12,415 nt of DNA. Source: Candidatus Dormiibacterota bacterium. GTDB lineage: Bacteria > Chloroflexota > Dormibacteria > Aeolococcales > Aeolococcaceae. Below, piece by piece: positions 1 to 7,001 of this stretch. A model generated the notes under the pieces. The model saw nothing but the letters and a program-made list of their open reading frames with translations. It did not search any database and had not been told where the DNA came from. Within the stretch, counting starts at the first letter, position 1. Every line of letters begins with the position of its first letter. The position numbers were made by a program, and so were the translations under genes. The stretch lies in contig DAIDIX010000027.1 of the NCBI GenBank assembly GCA_027451645.1, forward strand, positions 1-12,415. The letters run 5' to 3'.

Positions 1-177
1 GGCACCAGACGTCACAGCTGACTGGGCTGCTGCCTGGGCGAGTGTGCTTGCCTCGAAGTCCGCATCAAGATCGACTACAGCACAGAGAAGCCAGAACAGG
101 AGAAGTGCGAAGATGAGGGCAAAGGTGATGATGACCTGTGCAGATCCCGATGCTCTCCCTGTGTGAAGGTGTCTCAT
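1..177 (-). CDS. Tad-like (TadE/TadG-type) membrane-anchored protein, C-terminus cut by window edge
   Basis: The first 59 codons of a gene that continues beyond the left edge. ATG (177-175) overlaps the TGA of the preceding Tad gene as ATGA, implying translational coupling. The product has a short basic N-terminus (residues 1-13), then one hydrophobic segment at about residues 15-36 beginning AQVIITFALIF, then a polar region starting DLDADFEAS. This layout (N-terminal helix, periplasmic or extracellular remainder) matches TadE/TadG-type minor pilins of Tad (Flp) systems, and the gene is third in a row of such proteins. At the position matching the prepilin cleavage site it has Ala instead of Gly at -1 and Thr instead of Glu at +5. 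It may therefore stay uncleaved and act as a TadG-like anchored component. Family assignment rests on layout and neighbours, since most of the protein is missing. Confidence 0.72.
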   Translation of the reverse strand, partial: MRHLHTGRASGSAQVIITFALIFALLLFWLLCAVVDLDADFEASTLAQAAAQSAVTSGA

Positions 178-758
178 GATGTCTGCCTGAATGGAGGTGG
201 AATCGCTTCTGCACGTGCTGTGAGAGTGGGATCCCAGAAGATCGTGAAGCCAATTGGCGTCTCAGAGAAGTGTATGGTGACATGTGCAGTGCAGACATTC
301 ACTGGTGCACCGGCACTGTCCGTGTTCGCTCCGAGGTCACAGGTGAAATCTGCCAGCGGAGGCGGTCCCGCTATCGTAATGGGAACGCCTGGAGCACCAC
401 CAAATCCGGGCAGGGTTGCTGATGTGCAGAGGGGAGACTGCTGGTACGTGAGGTATCTGTTGTAGAAGCTCATTGTCCCGTAGAACGACTCAGCTGCATA
501 TCTGCAGTTCGTCAGGATGTTTCCCGTGTAGAGACTGGATCCATTCAGTGCACAGCAGGATGTCCCGGGTGCATCGTACTGCCGTGTATCCGCCTGGAAG
601 CTGGACTGTGCTGCAAGCTGGAGTGCAGTCTGCACCTCCTGCTGTGTCTGCACCATGACCATGAGACCAATGAAGCCCATGATGAGGTAGAGCGTCACGG
701 GAAGAACGATTGCCATCTCTACGACAGCCTGTGCACGCTGCGAACGGGATCGTCTCAT
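174..758 (-). CDS. TadE-like minor pilin (pseudopilin)
   Basis: A 194-residue protein with a basic N-terminus, a class III-like site AQAVVEMAI (residues 9-17; Glu14 is at +5 but the -1 residue is Ala rather than Gly), and a single N-terminal hydrophobic helix to about residue 36. The rest is exported and carries six cysteines (a CC pair near residue 48, then singles spread to about residue 160) that could form disulfides. Known TadE/TadF proteins are minor pilins assembled with the Flp pilus or a related secretion apparatus, and this length fits. Its ATG overlaps the stop of the upstream TadE-like gene as ATGA, with no convincing ribosome binding site, and its own stop overlaps the next start in the same way. 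All three are therefore probably translated as a coupled set. Pilus or secretion role is inferred from the family; no Tad ATPase or prepilin peptidase lies in the window. Confidence 0.85.
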   Translation of the reverse strand: MRRSRSQRAQAVVEMAIVLPVTLYLIMGFIGLMVMVQTQQEVQTALQLAAQSSFQADTRQYDAPGTSCCALNGSSLYTGNILTNCRYAAESFYGTMSFYNRYLTYQQSPLCTSATLPGFGGAPGVPITIAGPPPLADFTCDLGANTDSAGAPVNVCTAHVTIHFSETPIGFTIFWDPTLTARAEAIPPPFRQTS

Positions 759-1348
759 GACGAATACCGGATTGCATGGGTGACGACTCCCACATCAAGT
801 GGAATGCCGCCCCACTTCCAGCCGAGATTCGCAATGGGAGGAACGAAGTCACTCATGTATCCCACAACCTCGACACGCACAATGGGAGATCCTGGTCCTC
901 CAGATGTAGTTACACAGAGGGCAATTGTCGATGGACCAAATCGGCTTGCAACCTCGCTTGGTCCTGCATACCCGCCAGACACACCAGGAGGACAGGGAAG
1001 GCCAGTTGGCCAGGTGACTATCCGTGTGGCAAACAGTGCCTGGGAGACATGGCTCTTCACAAGATTGAGTACTGTGGAAGTTGCAGGTGCAACCTGGGAG
1101 TTCGCTGTGCCGCTTGCAGAAACTGCAAGGCGTGCTGCCTGTTCTGCAAGGGAGATGCTTCCCTCACTCTCGATGCTCCAGAGGGCTGCATCGATTGCAG
1201 TGAACACGCAGATGAAATACAGGGGTGCAATGAGAGCAAACTCGAGTGCAGTCTGGCCACGGAACCTCCTGCGCTCCTGGGAATGACGCCTTCCTTCCGG
1301 GTTCCGACCATTCCGTTGGCCGTCTCGCAGCCATTTTCCTGCGCCCAC
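755..1348 (-). CDS. TadE-family minor pilin (pseudopilin)
   Basis: A 197-residue TadE-type protein. I start it at GTG 1348-1346 because AGGAG (1360-1356) sits 7 nt upstream, overlapping the TAG stop of the lipoprotein gene. A farther in-frame ATG at 1453 would overlap that gene by about 95 bp with an atypical Arg-rich leader. The N-terminus is basic and Arg-rich to residue 30. Then comes GQTALEFALIAPLYF, with Gly31 before the likely cleavage point and Glu36 at +5, the pattern processed by TadV-type prepilin peptidases. One hydrophobic helix spans about 37-58, followed by an exported domain with two cysteines near the middle. It is the only one of the three Tad-like proteins here that keeps both Gly(-1) and Glu(+5). 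It is followed by an ATGA overlap into the next Tad gene. Confidence 0.88.
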   Translation of the reverse strand: MGAGKWLRDGQRNGRNPEGRRHSQERRRFRGQTALEFALIAPLYFICVFTAIDAALWSIESEGSISLAEQAARLAVSASGTANSQVAPATSTVLNLVKSHVSQALFATRIVTWPTGLPCPPGVSGGYAGPSEVASRFGPSTIALCVTTSGGPGSPIVRVEVVGYMSDFVPPIANLGWKWGGIPLDVGVVTHAIRYSS

Positions 1349-1355
1349 GATGCTG

Positions 1356-1360
1356 CTCCT
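1356..1360 (-). promoter_or_regulatory. Ribosome binding site deciding the GTG start of the first TadE-like gene
   Basis: On the minus strand AGGAG lies 7 nt before GTG 1348 and shares two bases with the TAG stop of the upstream lipoprotein gene. This selects the GTG over the overlapping upstream ATG at 1453. Confidence 0.75.
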
Positions 1361-2345
1361 ACAGTCCAAGCTGGCCAATGCCGCTCTTCTGGACATCCTG
1401 CGATGTAAGCGGTGCTGCATTGCGGGGTGCCTGGACAGGAGGGACTGAAGCATACTGCGTCACCTGCCAGTCGAAACCGAGCGAGATTCCAAGGATGCCG
1501 GACTCGCTCGGTGGTACACCGTAGCTCTGGAGGATGCTCGACAGAGCTGAGAAATCGATCTTGAAGGGAAGGGAACCAGTGAACTCCATGGGAAGGCCAG
1601 TTCTCTCATCGAGAAATGCATCGAACCTGCCATGACCAACGCTCACGATGTTCGACGAGTTTCCAAGAAGTGCCTGGATTCCGTTGAGCGAGGAGCCTGA
1701 GGGGAGTGGCACCTGCTCAAGTGAGGTGACCATATCATTGAGGAGTGATGTGTCGATCGGAAGCATGTAATGCTCATCATGCGTTCCTGCAACAGTCGAT
1801 GTTCCAGCCCGAACAAGGTGCTGCTGTACAAGGTTGCCCAGTACTCCAACTATGAAAGGAGCAGCAGTCGTGAGGCCACCCACAGTGGGCAGCTGGGTTC
1901 CGAGTGACGACAGGCTCCCCGATTTCCAGGTCGATCCACCATCAGTGCTGAGGTAGAGCTTCTGTCCAACGATCCGGATGATGCCATGAACAGGGGAGGC
2001 TGTGGGCGCAGTGGGTGTTGTCTCGGCCGTCATGGTGAGCGTGTACCGGATCTCCACATCTGATGGTCCAGCCGATACTTCTGTGCCAGAAAACGAAATG
2101 GTCGTGGATGGTGCCTGTGCAGCAGTTCCACCCGTGATGACTTTCGCCTGTGAGCCATCAAGCTGCTCATGAAAGGCAAAGTCTGCAGTATACGGATGAC
2201 TCGGCAGTGCGGCCAGACCATCAGTGAGGGCCACTGCAGGACTCTTTCCTGCAAGGACATTCGTCACTGTGCTGCCACATCCTGCAAGAACAGTCACACA
2301 GACAGCTGCTGCAAGGCTTCCTGCGAGGCGGTGCCTCAGTCCCAT
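1359..2345 (-). CDS. LppX/LprG-like (LolA-fold) lipoprotein
   Basis: A 328-residue predicted lipoprotein. The start at ATG 2345 is chosen because GGAG (2357-2354) is 8 nt upstream and the signal peptide then has normal length; an ATG at 2399 adds an unlikely Cys/Asp-rich leader. Residues 1-22 form a lipoprotein signal with lipobox LAGC, giving lipid-modified Cys23. The mature part alternates Thr/Ser-rich beta strands with features typical of LppX_LprAFG proteins: a strand like RYTLTMTAETT, then GQKLYLSTDGGSTW, and late in the protein RFDAFLDERTGLPMEFTG (the substrate-pocket-like region that reads as a linearised 'variable and its prediction' segment in this family). Such proteins carry lipids or glycolipids at the envelope. 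It directly precedes the TadE-like gene (10 bp), suggesting a shared transcript. The family call is by resemblance only; a generic DUF lipoprotein is the alternative. Confidence 0.72.
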   Translation of the reverse strand: MGLRHRLAGSLAAAVCVTVLAGCGSTVTNVLAGKSPAVALTDGLAALPSHPYTADFAFHEQLDGSQAKVITGGTAAQAPSTTISFSGTEVSAGPSDVEIRYTLTMTAETTPTAPTASPVHGIIRIVGQKLYLSTDGGSTWKSGSLSSLGTQLPTVGGLTTAAPFIVGVLGNLVQQHLVRAGTSTVAGTHDEHYMLPIDTSLLNDMVTSLEQVPLPSGSSLNGIQALLGNSSNIVSVGHGRFDAFLDERTGLPMEFTGSLPFKIDFSALSSILQSYGVPPSESGILGISLGFDWQVTQYASVPPVQAPRNAAPLTSQDVQKSGIGQLGL

Positions 2346-2443
2346 ACGCTCATCTCCGCTGTCACAGTCCATGTTGCAGGACCATGTATGTGAAGCCATC
2401 GTACCACTGGAGGAATCTCAACTCCCAGACTGTGATGCAATTG
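2346..2443 (-). other. 98-bp intergenic gap inside the minus-strand gene row
   Basis: This separates the stop of the thioredoxin-domain gene from the LppX-like lipoprotein gene. I see the GGAG ribosome binding site near its downstream end, but no T-rich hairpin that would make an intrinsic terminator and no convincing -35/-10 pair. Read-through from upstream is possible; a weak internal promoter cannot be excluded. Confidence 0.4.
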
Positions 2444-4441
2444 TCAACGGAGAAGGGCTTCAAGATCTGTGGGCTGCTCAACAGGCGGAGAGCATACACC
2501 GCCCTCGCAGACAAAGGCCCGCACCAGATCGCCTGGAGTCTCCCTACCCTCAAGTATTTCCCACGGTCCCTCCACTCCTGCAAGGAGAATCTCGTTCGGG
2601 GAGAAGCCATGGCCCACTCTCAGGCGGAGAGGAGAGAAAAACGGATTCCTCATGTTCCCCGTGATGATGATCTCCCTCGGCAGATGATCCATGGCATCGC
2701 ACGCTGCAATGAGGGAAGCATGGGAGATGGGATCCCGGAATACGTCTTTGGGCAGGCGAGCACGCTCCTCCTCAAGAACTGCCTTGATGGAGGCATCGCC
2801 AGTCACCCGTATGACGAGATCGAGTGCACGGAACGCTGCTGCAACTGGAGATGGCGTGCTCTGGTCCGCATGCGTTGTCTGCTGGAGCTGGAATGGTGGA
2901 ACTGGAACATCCGTATCGACAAAACCCTGCTCCCGGGTACGGAACCGTGTGCACATGTCCCTGGCAATGGCATATGCACGCTCAATGGCCCTGCCATCCC
3001 CTACTGCACCGCCTGCACGGATGAGTGCCTCCACGACAAGTGCAGCATCGAGCAGCCGGAGTGGAGATGCGCCTCCATCCATGATGGGTGTGTGATGCAC
3101 GAGCACACCGCTGGTAGCTTCACGGAGAATACGGCTGCAGGTTTCATGTGCGAGCTCAAGATACCATTCATTCCCAAGGAAGAGTCCTGCCTCGACCATG
3201 AACAGTGCCCCAAGAGCATTCCAGTCAACGATGAAGAGCTCTCCCCGTGCTGGCCCTGGCCGTGACGACCTCGCTTCTGCCAGATTGCCAAGAGCAAAAT
3301 ACACCTCTGCAAGGCAGTCCTCAGGAATGTCCCTCTTCCACGTAACAACGAATCTTCCACTGGTGGCTTCGCATGCAGGATCCCCTATGCCAAGATGCGG
3401 AGCCACAAGGTCTGCATTCTTTCCCACAGCATTTCGGAACTCTTCCACTGTCCAGGTGTAGAATGCACCCTCCCCTGCAGCAGTATCCGCATCGAGTGAG
3501 CTTGCGAATCCGCCCCCGGGTAGGTGAAACCGATGTGCAAGACATGCAGCCAGGTCATTTGCAGCAATCCTGTTGTCCTCCGTCCTCCATGCCTGTGCAG
3601 CATGGATGAGGAGTCTCCCAATGAGTGCCTGGTCGTAGAGCATCTTCTCGAAGTGGGGAATGTGCCATGCAGGGTCGATGGTGTACCGGTGCATTCCTCC
3701 TGCAACAACATCCCGGATTCCTCCGTGGATGAGTGCATCAACCCCCCGGTGCGCAATTTCCCGGGCATCTCCCCTTCCATCGCGAACTCCCCAGGTAAGC
3801 AGGAGGTCCACAAGTTCAGCATGAGGAAACTTCGCTCCCGTGCCGAAACCGCCATGCTCCCTGTCCTCACTTCGCGAGACTGCATCAATCATCTCCTGGA
3901 CAGGAAGTCCATCCTGGGAAATGCCTGCAGGAGAAGCTGGATGGAGACGGGATGCGAGATGGTCTCGGACAGTTGACCGGAGCGCAGCAATCTCATCCCG
4001 TTCCGAGTTCCAGGCCCCGAGCGCTTCCTCGAGGACATCATGGAGGGAGGGAAGTCCATGACGTCGGGATGCAGGAAAATACGTACCTCCCGCAAACGGA
4101 GTTCCATCCGGAGAGGCGATGACTGTCAGGGGCCAGCCTCCTCCCATGCCGAGCGCATTCATTGCGGACATGTACGAGGCATCAATCTCGGGAAGCTCCT
4201 CACGATCCACCTTGATTGCAACGTAGTGCTCATTGAGAAAACGCACAGTCTTCTCGTCAGAGAATGCCTCATGTGCCATGACATGGCACCAGTGGCAGGC
4301 CATGTAGCCGATGCTCAGGAGAATGGGACATTCCCTGCGCTGCGCTTCCTGCAGTGCATCATCACAGTAGGGCCACCAGTCAATTTCCTGGTCTGCATGG
4401 AGTGCGAGATATGGACTCCTGGATCCACTGAGACGGTTCAT
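2444..4441 (-). CDS. Thioredoxin-domain protein, DUF255 / YyaL (SPATA20-like) family
   Basis: A 665-residue protein, full length for the family (usually about 650-700). The N-terminal thioredoxin-like domain opens with NRLSGSRSPYL and a DWW motif at 21-23, then has the diagnostic CHWCH at residues 49-53 inside YMACHWCHVMAHE, followed by VDREELPEID and GGGWPL. The remaining two thirds is the glucosidase-like alpha/alpha-barrel part with family signatures GGFGTGAKFPH, GGIRDVVAGGMHRY, HFEKMLYDQA and SLDADT, ending in a short Cys-containing tail (CEGGVCSPP). Start: AGGAGG (4456-4451) lies 9 nt before ATG 4441 but only 3 nt before ATG 4447, so I prefer 4441. The gene follows the upstream lipoprotein by 19 bp and is probably co-transcribed. 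The cellular role of the family is not settled; a redox or sugar-related function is inferred from the folds. The protein has no signal peptide and is likely cytosolic. Confidence 0.95.
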   Translation of the reverse strand: MNRLSGSRSPYLALHADQEIDWWPYCDDALQEAQRRECPILLSIGYMACHWCHVMAHEAFSDEKTVRFLNEHYVAIKVDREELPEIDASYMSAMNALGMGGGWPLTVIASPDGTPFAGGTYFPASRRHGLPSLHDVLEEALGAWNSERDEIAALRSTVRDHLASRLHPASPAGISQDGLPVQEMIDAVSRSEDREHGGFGTGAKFPHAELVDLLLTWGVRDGRGDAREIAHRGVDALIHGGIRDVVAGGMHRYTIDPAWHIPHFEKMLYDQALIGRLLIHAAQAWRTEDNRIAANDLAACLAHRFHLPGGGFASSLDADTAAGEGAFYTWTVEEFRNAVGKNADLVAPHLGIGDPACEATSGRFVVTWKRDIPEDCLAEVYFALGNLAEARSSRPGPARGELFIVDWNALGALFMVEAGLFLGNEWYLELAHETCSRILREATSGVLVHHTPIMDGGASPLRLLDAALVVEALIRAGGAVGDGRAIERAYAIARDMCTRFRTREQGFVDTDVPVPPFQLQQTTHADQSTPSPVAAAFRALDLVIRVTGDASIKAVLEEERARLPKDVFRDPISHASLIAACDAMDHLPREIIITGNMRNPFFSPLRLRVGHGFSPNEILLAGVEGPWEILEGRETPGDLVRAFVCEGGVCSPPVEQPTDLEALLR

Positions 4442-4460
4442 GGACATGATCCTCCTGATG

Positions 4461-5201
4461 TCAGGATGGTGAAGGTGAGGGGCTGCTGCCACCAGCAGGA
4501 GTGGAGACTGGTGTGGGAGCTGTGCACGTAGGAACAGGAGGAACAATGGTCACGGAACCAAGAGACTGGCTGCCACCTGCTGCTACTGCAGCTCGGATGC
4601 ATGTTCCCCGCAGGATTGAAGACCGTGGCACGACTGAGATCTCTGTAAGGAGGGTATCTGACGGAATGTCGACTCGTACTGTCTGTCCACTCCTCGTCAT
4701 GATGGAAACACTCTCTCCAGTCACATCCGTGATCTCTCCCTGATATGTGGCAATTCCTGCAATGGAACTGTAGACACTCCGTGATCCCCTGAGGATGGCA
4801 CCTGGAGGCAATGCTCCTCCGCAAGCAGTCCCAGCAGCAGGAAACACCACAGGATTTCCTGCAACAAGGGCCTCTGCACCTGTCGTTCCCTGGGTTGCAA
4901 GAAGGTTGATGCACCGGCCCTTTTCAAGCACTGCTGTTGTTGCGGAGCGTGCCTCGTACACATGGGTCCCCCACGGGAGTGTCCAGGATGACACCGTGCT
5001 GTTCCGGCTTCTGAGCTCCAGCTCCTCCTTCTCAAACAGCACAACGGTTCCCTGTGCCCGAAAGCTGGCTGCTGCTGAAGGCGAGTGAAGTGCATGAAGC
5101 GGCGTGACAATGGGTGTTGTCGTTCCACATGCAGCAAGCACTGAACCAGCAGCCACCATGGCTGCTACCCACCCCAACCATTCATGCCTTGGGATATTCA
5201 T
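4461..5201 (-). CDS. Lipoprotein with two similar beta-rich halves (DUF5666-like)
   Basis: A 246-residue predicted lipoprotein. Residues 1-24 form a signal with lipobox LAAC and lipid-modified Cys25. The mature protein appears to contain two related modules, about residues 50-120 and 152-222. Each has a strand pair around a T/S-G-x-x-V core, a Leu-Pro or Ile-Pro-Ser-x-T step, then a 'VLEKGRCI' or 'ILRGTCIRAAVA' segment, and closes with a VxFPA/VTIVPP strand. The pattern 'GEITDVTGESVSIMT' resembles DUF5666 domains, which are of unknown function. The C-terminus is a Ser-Pro-rich low-complexity tail. It is the first gene of the minus-strand row and lies 19 bp before the thioredoxin-domain gene. 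Upstream only a weak purine stretch (AGAGAG) is visible, so the start is supported mainly by the signal peptide. Surface anchoring is well supported; function is not. Confidence 0.78.
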   Translation of the reverse strand: MNIPRHEWLGWVAAMVAAGSVLAACGTTTPIVTPLHALHSPSAAASFRAQGTVVLFEKEELELRSRNSTVSSWTLPWGTHVYEARSATTAVLEKGRCINLLATQGTTGAEALVAGNPVVFPAAGTACGGALPPGAILRGSRSVYSSIAGIATYQGEITDVTGESVSIMTRSGQTVRVDIPSDTLLTEISVVPRSSILRGTCIRAAVAAGGSQSLGSVTIVPPVPTCTAPTPVSTPAGGSSPSPSPS

Positions 5202-5283
5202 GCGACTATGCTCTCTGCGTATCCGTTACGGTTGTATTACAGCGTACTCCCTCTCCCATCCCGGGTCGCAAAAGGACATAAGT
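5202..5283. promoter_or_regulatory. Divergent intergenic region for the lipoprotein row and the CMD gene
   Basis: These 82 bp must contain the start signals for both directions. It holds the CMD gene's AAAGGA (5271-5276) and a short palindrome CCGTTACGG (5223-5231). The latter could be an operator half or chance, as it is only 4+1+4 bases. AT-rich stretches around GTATTAC could serve as a -10 element, but I cannot assign a convincing -35/-10 pair on either strand. Confidence 0.45.
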
Positions 5284-5652
5284 ATGGAACATGCTCACGA
5301 CAACCCATCCACGTACGGGGATCTCCTGAACGATCTTGCCACCTCGAACAGGAGTCTCCGTGAGCACATCCCGGAAGTGTTCCGTGGCTACGCAGCAATG
5401 AGTGGTGCTGCCATGGGAGATGGAGCGTTTCCTCGCAAGGTGAAGGAACTCATAGCGCTTGCCATGGGAATCACTGCACGCTGTGATGGCTGCATAGCAT
5501 CCCATGCACGGGGAGCTGCAAAGAGTGGAGCCACACCCCAGGAAGTCGCAGAAGTGCTGGGCATTGCAGTCATGATGAATGGTGGCCCAGGCACTGTCTA
5601 TGTTGCACGTGCCTGGGATGCGTATCGCGAATTTGCTGGAGAGTCCCAGTAG
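5284..5652 (+). CDS. Carboxymuconolactone decarboxylase (CMD) family protein, AhpD-like
   Basis: A 122-residue all-alpha protein, the normal size for single-domain CMD/AhpD-like proteins. The start ATG 5284 has AAAGGA 7 nt upstream; the open frame extends farther upstream but into the opposing gene. It carries the redox signature Glu55, Cys67-Asp-Gly-Cys70 and His74 (in KELIALAMG followed by CDGCIASHARGA), followed by the typical GATPQEVAEVLGIAVMMNGGP helix and turn. In AhpD and relatives the CxxC pair with Glu and His reduces peroxides or partner proteins. Many family members act as small peroxidases or antioxidant enzymes; the true carboxymuconolactone decarboxylases lack CxxC, so I favour the redox role. 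It is a cytosolic single-gene unit, divergent from the lipoprotein row and tail to tail with purA, with only 3 bp between the stops. Confidence 0.93.
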   Translation: MEHAHDNPSTYGDLLNDLATSNRSLREHIPEVFRGYAAMSGAAMGDGAFPRKVKELIALAMGITARCDGCIASHARGAAKSGATPQEVAEVLGIAVMMNGGPGTVYVARAWDAYREFAGESQ

Positions 5653-5655
5653 GAT

Positions 5656-6948
5656 TCAGTCCCAGAGGAGTGAGGCATTGCAGAGGATCGTCTCCTCGCG
5701 ATCCGGTCCGACCGAGATTGCAGCAGACGGCACTCCAACCAGCTCTTCAAGATGGGTGACATAGTCCCTGCACTCCCGGGGAAGCTCCTCCCTCGATCGG
5801 ATGGTGGAAATGTCCTTCTGCCAGCCCTTCTGCTCCTCATATACGGGCACGCATGCAGCAAAAGCTCCAAGATCCGATGGTGGGTAGGAGTACGATGCAT
5901 CCCCAGCCTGGTAGGCGCCTGCAGTGCTGATTGTCCCGAGCGTATCGAGCACATCGATCTTCGTGATGACCATAGCTGTCATGCCATTCACCCGTGCACT
6001 GTACTGTGCCACTGCTCCATCGAACCAGCCGACCCTTCTCGGCCGTCCTGTCGTGACTCCGTACTCATGGCCACGCTCCCTGAGCAGTGTCTCGAGCTCT
6101 CCTGTCACCTCAGTGGGAAATGGACCTTCTCCAACTCTGGTCGTATAGGCCTTCACAATCCCGATGACACGGGTTATCGCAGTTGGTGGAATGCCTGTTC
6201 CTGTGCAGGCACCGCCTGCAGTGGGAGAGGAGGAAGTGACATAGGGATACGTGCCAAGATCGATATCGAGCATTGTCCCCTGGGCACCCTCAACAACAAT
6301 GCGCGCTCCCTTCCGAAGAGCCTCATCCGTCATTGGAAACGTGTCAACGATGTACGGACGGAGGAGTTCTGCCTCCTCGAGGAGTGCCTTCCGCTCCTGG
6401 GCAACATCACAGACACGATCAGGGCTCACCAGCTCGAGCTGCCGGTTCCGCTCTTCAATGAGTTCCGTAATCCGTTCCGCAAGGCGATCCCCGCTGCGGA
6501 GATCTCCCATCCTGATGCCCGTCCTTCGCACCTTGTCCTCGTAGGCTGGTCCAATCCCCCGGTTCGTTGTCCCGATTTTCCGGGATCCCCTAGCCTGCTC
6601 CTGCGCACCATCAAGACGTGGATGGTACGGCATGACCACATGAGCTCTGTCACTCACGAGAAGATGGGACCGGACATCAACTCCCATGGACTCGAGCAGC
6701 GATATCTCCTTCACAAGCTGTGCAGGATCCACGACAACTCCGTTTCCCAGGACGGATCGGGTTCCTTCGAGAATGCCGCTCGGTATGAGGTGGAACTGGT
6801 AGGTAGTGCCTTTGACGACCACAGTATGCCCTGCATTGCTTCCGCCCTGGGACCTGATGACGAGATCAGCATTCCGGGAAAGCAGGTCAACCACCTTGCC
6901 CTTTCCCTCGTCACCCCACTGTGCTCCGACAATGACTGTCACGGACAT
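5656..6948 (-). CDS. purA: Adenylosuccinate synthetase
   Basis: Catalyses GTP-dependent condensation of IMP with aspartate to adenylosuccinate, the first committed step of AMP synthesis, in the cytosol. The 430-residue length matches the enzyme (E. coli 432). Motifs in order: WGDEGKGK (11-18) with catalytic Asp13, GGSNAGH with His41, GTTNRGIGP (126-134), VEGAQGTMLDID (about 219-230), TTGRPRRVGW (299-308) and the guanine-binding TKIDVLD (329-335). It ends with SVGPDREETI, as in other PurA proteins. Start: GGGGAG (6960-6955) sits 6 nt before ATG 6948 but abuts the in-frame ATG at 6954, so 6948 is preferred. It is a single gene, divergent from the CPBP gene across 53 bp. No purine-responsive riboswitch can be seen in the very short leader. 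purB is not in the window. Confidence 0.98.
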   Translation of the reverse strand: MSVTVIVGAQWGDEGKGKVVDLLSRNADLVIRSQGGSNAGHTVVVKGTTYQFHLIPSGILEGTRSVLGNGVVVDPAQLVKEISLLESMGVDVRSHLLVSDRAHVVMPYHPRLDGAQEQARGSRKIGTTNRGIGPAYEDKVRRTGIRMGDLRSGDRLAERITELIEERNRQLELVSPDRVCDVAQERKALLEEAELLRPYIVDTFPMTDEALRKGARIVVEGAQGTMLDIDLGTYPYVTSSSPTAGGACTGTGIPPTAITRVIGIVKAYTTRVGEGPFPTEVTGELETLLRERGHEYGVTTGRPRRVGWFDGAVAQYSARVNGMTAMVITKIDVLDTLGTISTAGAYQAGDASYSYPPSDLGAFAACVPVYEEQKGWQKDISTIRSREELPRECRDYVTHLEELVGVPSAAISVGPDREETILCNASLLWD

Positions 6949-7001
6949 GCCCATCTCCCCGTACACTGATACCGACTCCACAAGCGTAGCAAGGAGATCT
7001 G
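6949..7001. promoter_or_regulatory. 53-bp divergent region between purA and the CPBP gene
   Basis: This contains a ribosome binding site for each direction (GGGGAG at 6960-6955 for purA, AAGGAG at 6991-6996 for the CPBP gene). Both transcripts must therefore start within or very close to the neighbouring coding region. TACACT (6962-6967) on plus and TATCAG on minus are possible -10 elements, but neither has a good -35 partner. Confidence 0.4.

Noticed and set aside
1349..1453. N-terminal extension of the first TadE-like protein to ATG 1453
   Set aside because: It would overlap the lipoprotein gene by about 95 bp with an Arg-rich leader; the GTG at 1348 has a good ribosome binding site and normal TadE layout.
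2346..2443. Intrinsic terminator between the thioredoxin-domain gene and the LppX-like gene
   Set aside because: Only a weak bulged stem (CTGGGAG with CTCCAG) is present and no T-run follows it.
2384..3265. A 293-codon plus-strand frame opposite the thioredoxin-domain gene
   Set aside because: It is antisense to a strongly conserved gene and its composition (many Cys, no domain pattern) is that of a shadow frame.
5223..5231. Palindrome CCGTTACGG as a defined operator
   Set aside because: It has only four bases per arm and a single copy; it is mentioned in the intergenic entry but is too weak for a separate feature.
5752..6969. A long open frame (about 405 codons) on the plus strand, antisense to purA
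   Set aside because: It lies almost wholly within purA, has no recognisable motifs, an erratic composition rich in Cys, His and Arg, and no ribosome binding site. It is a by-product of the GC-rich codon choice in purA.
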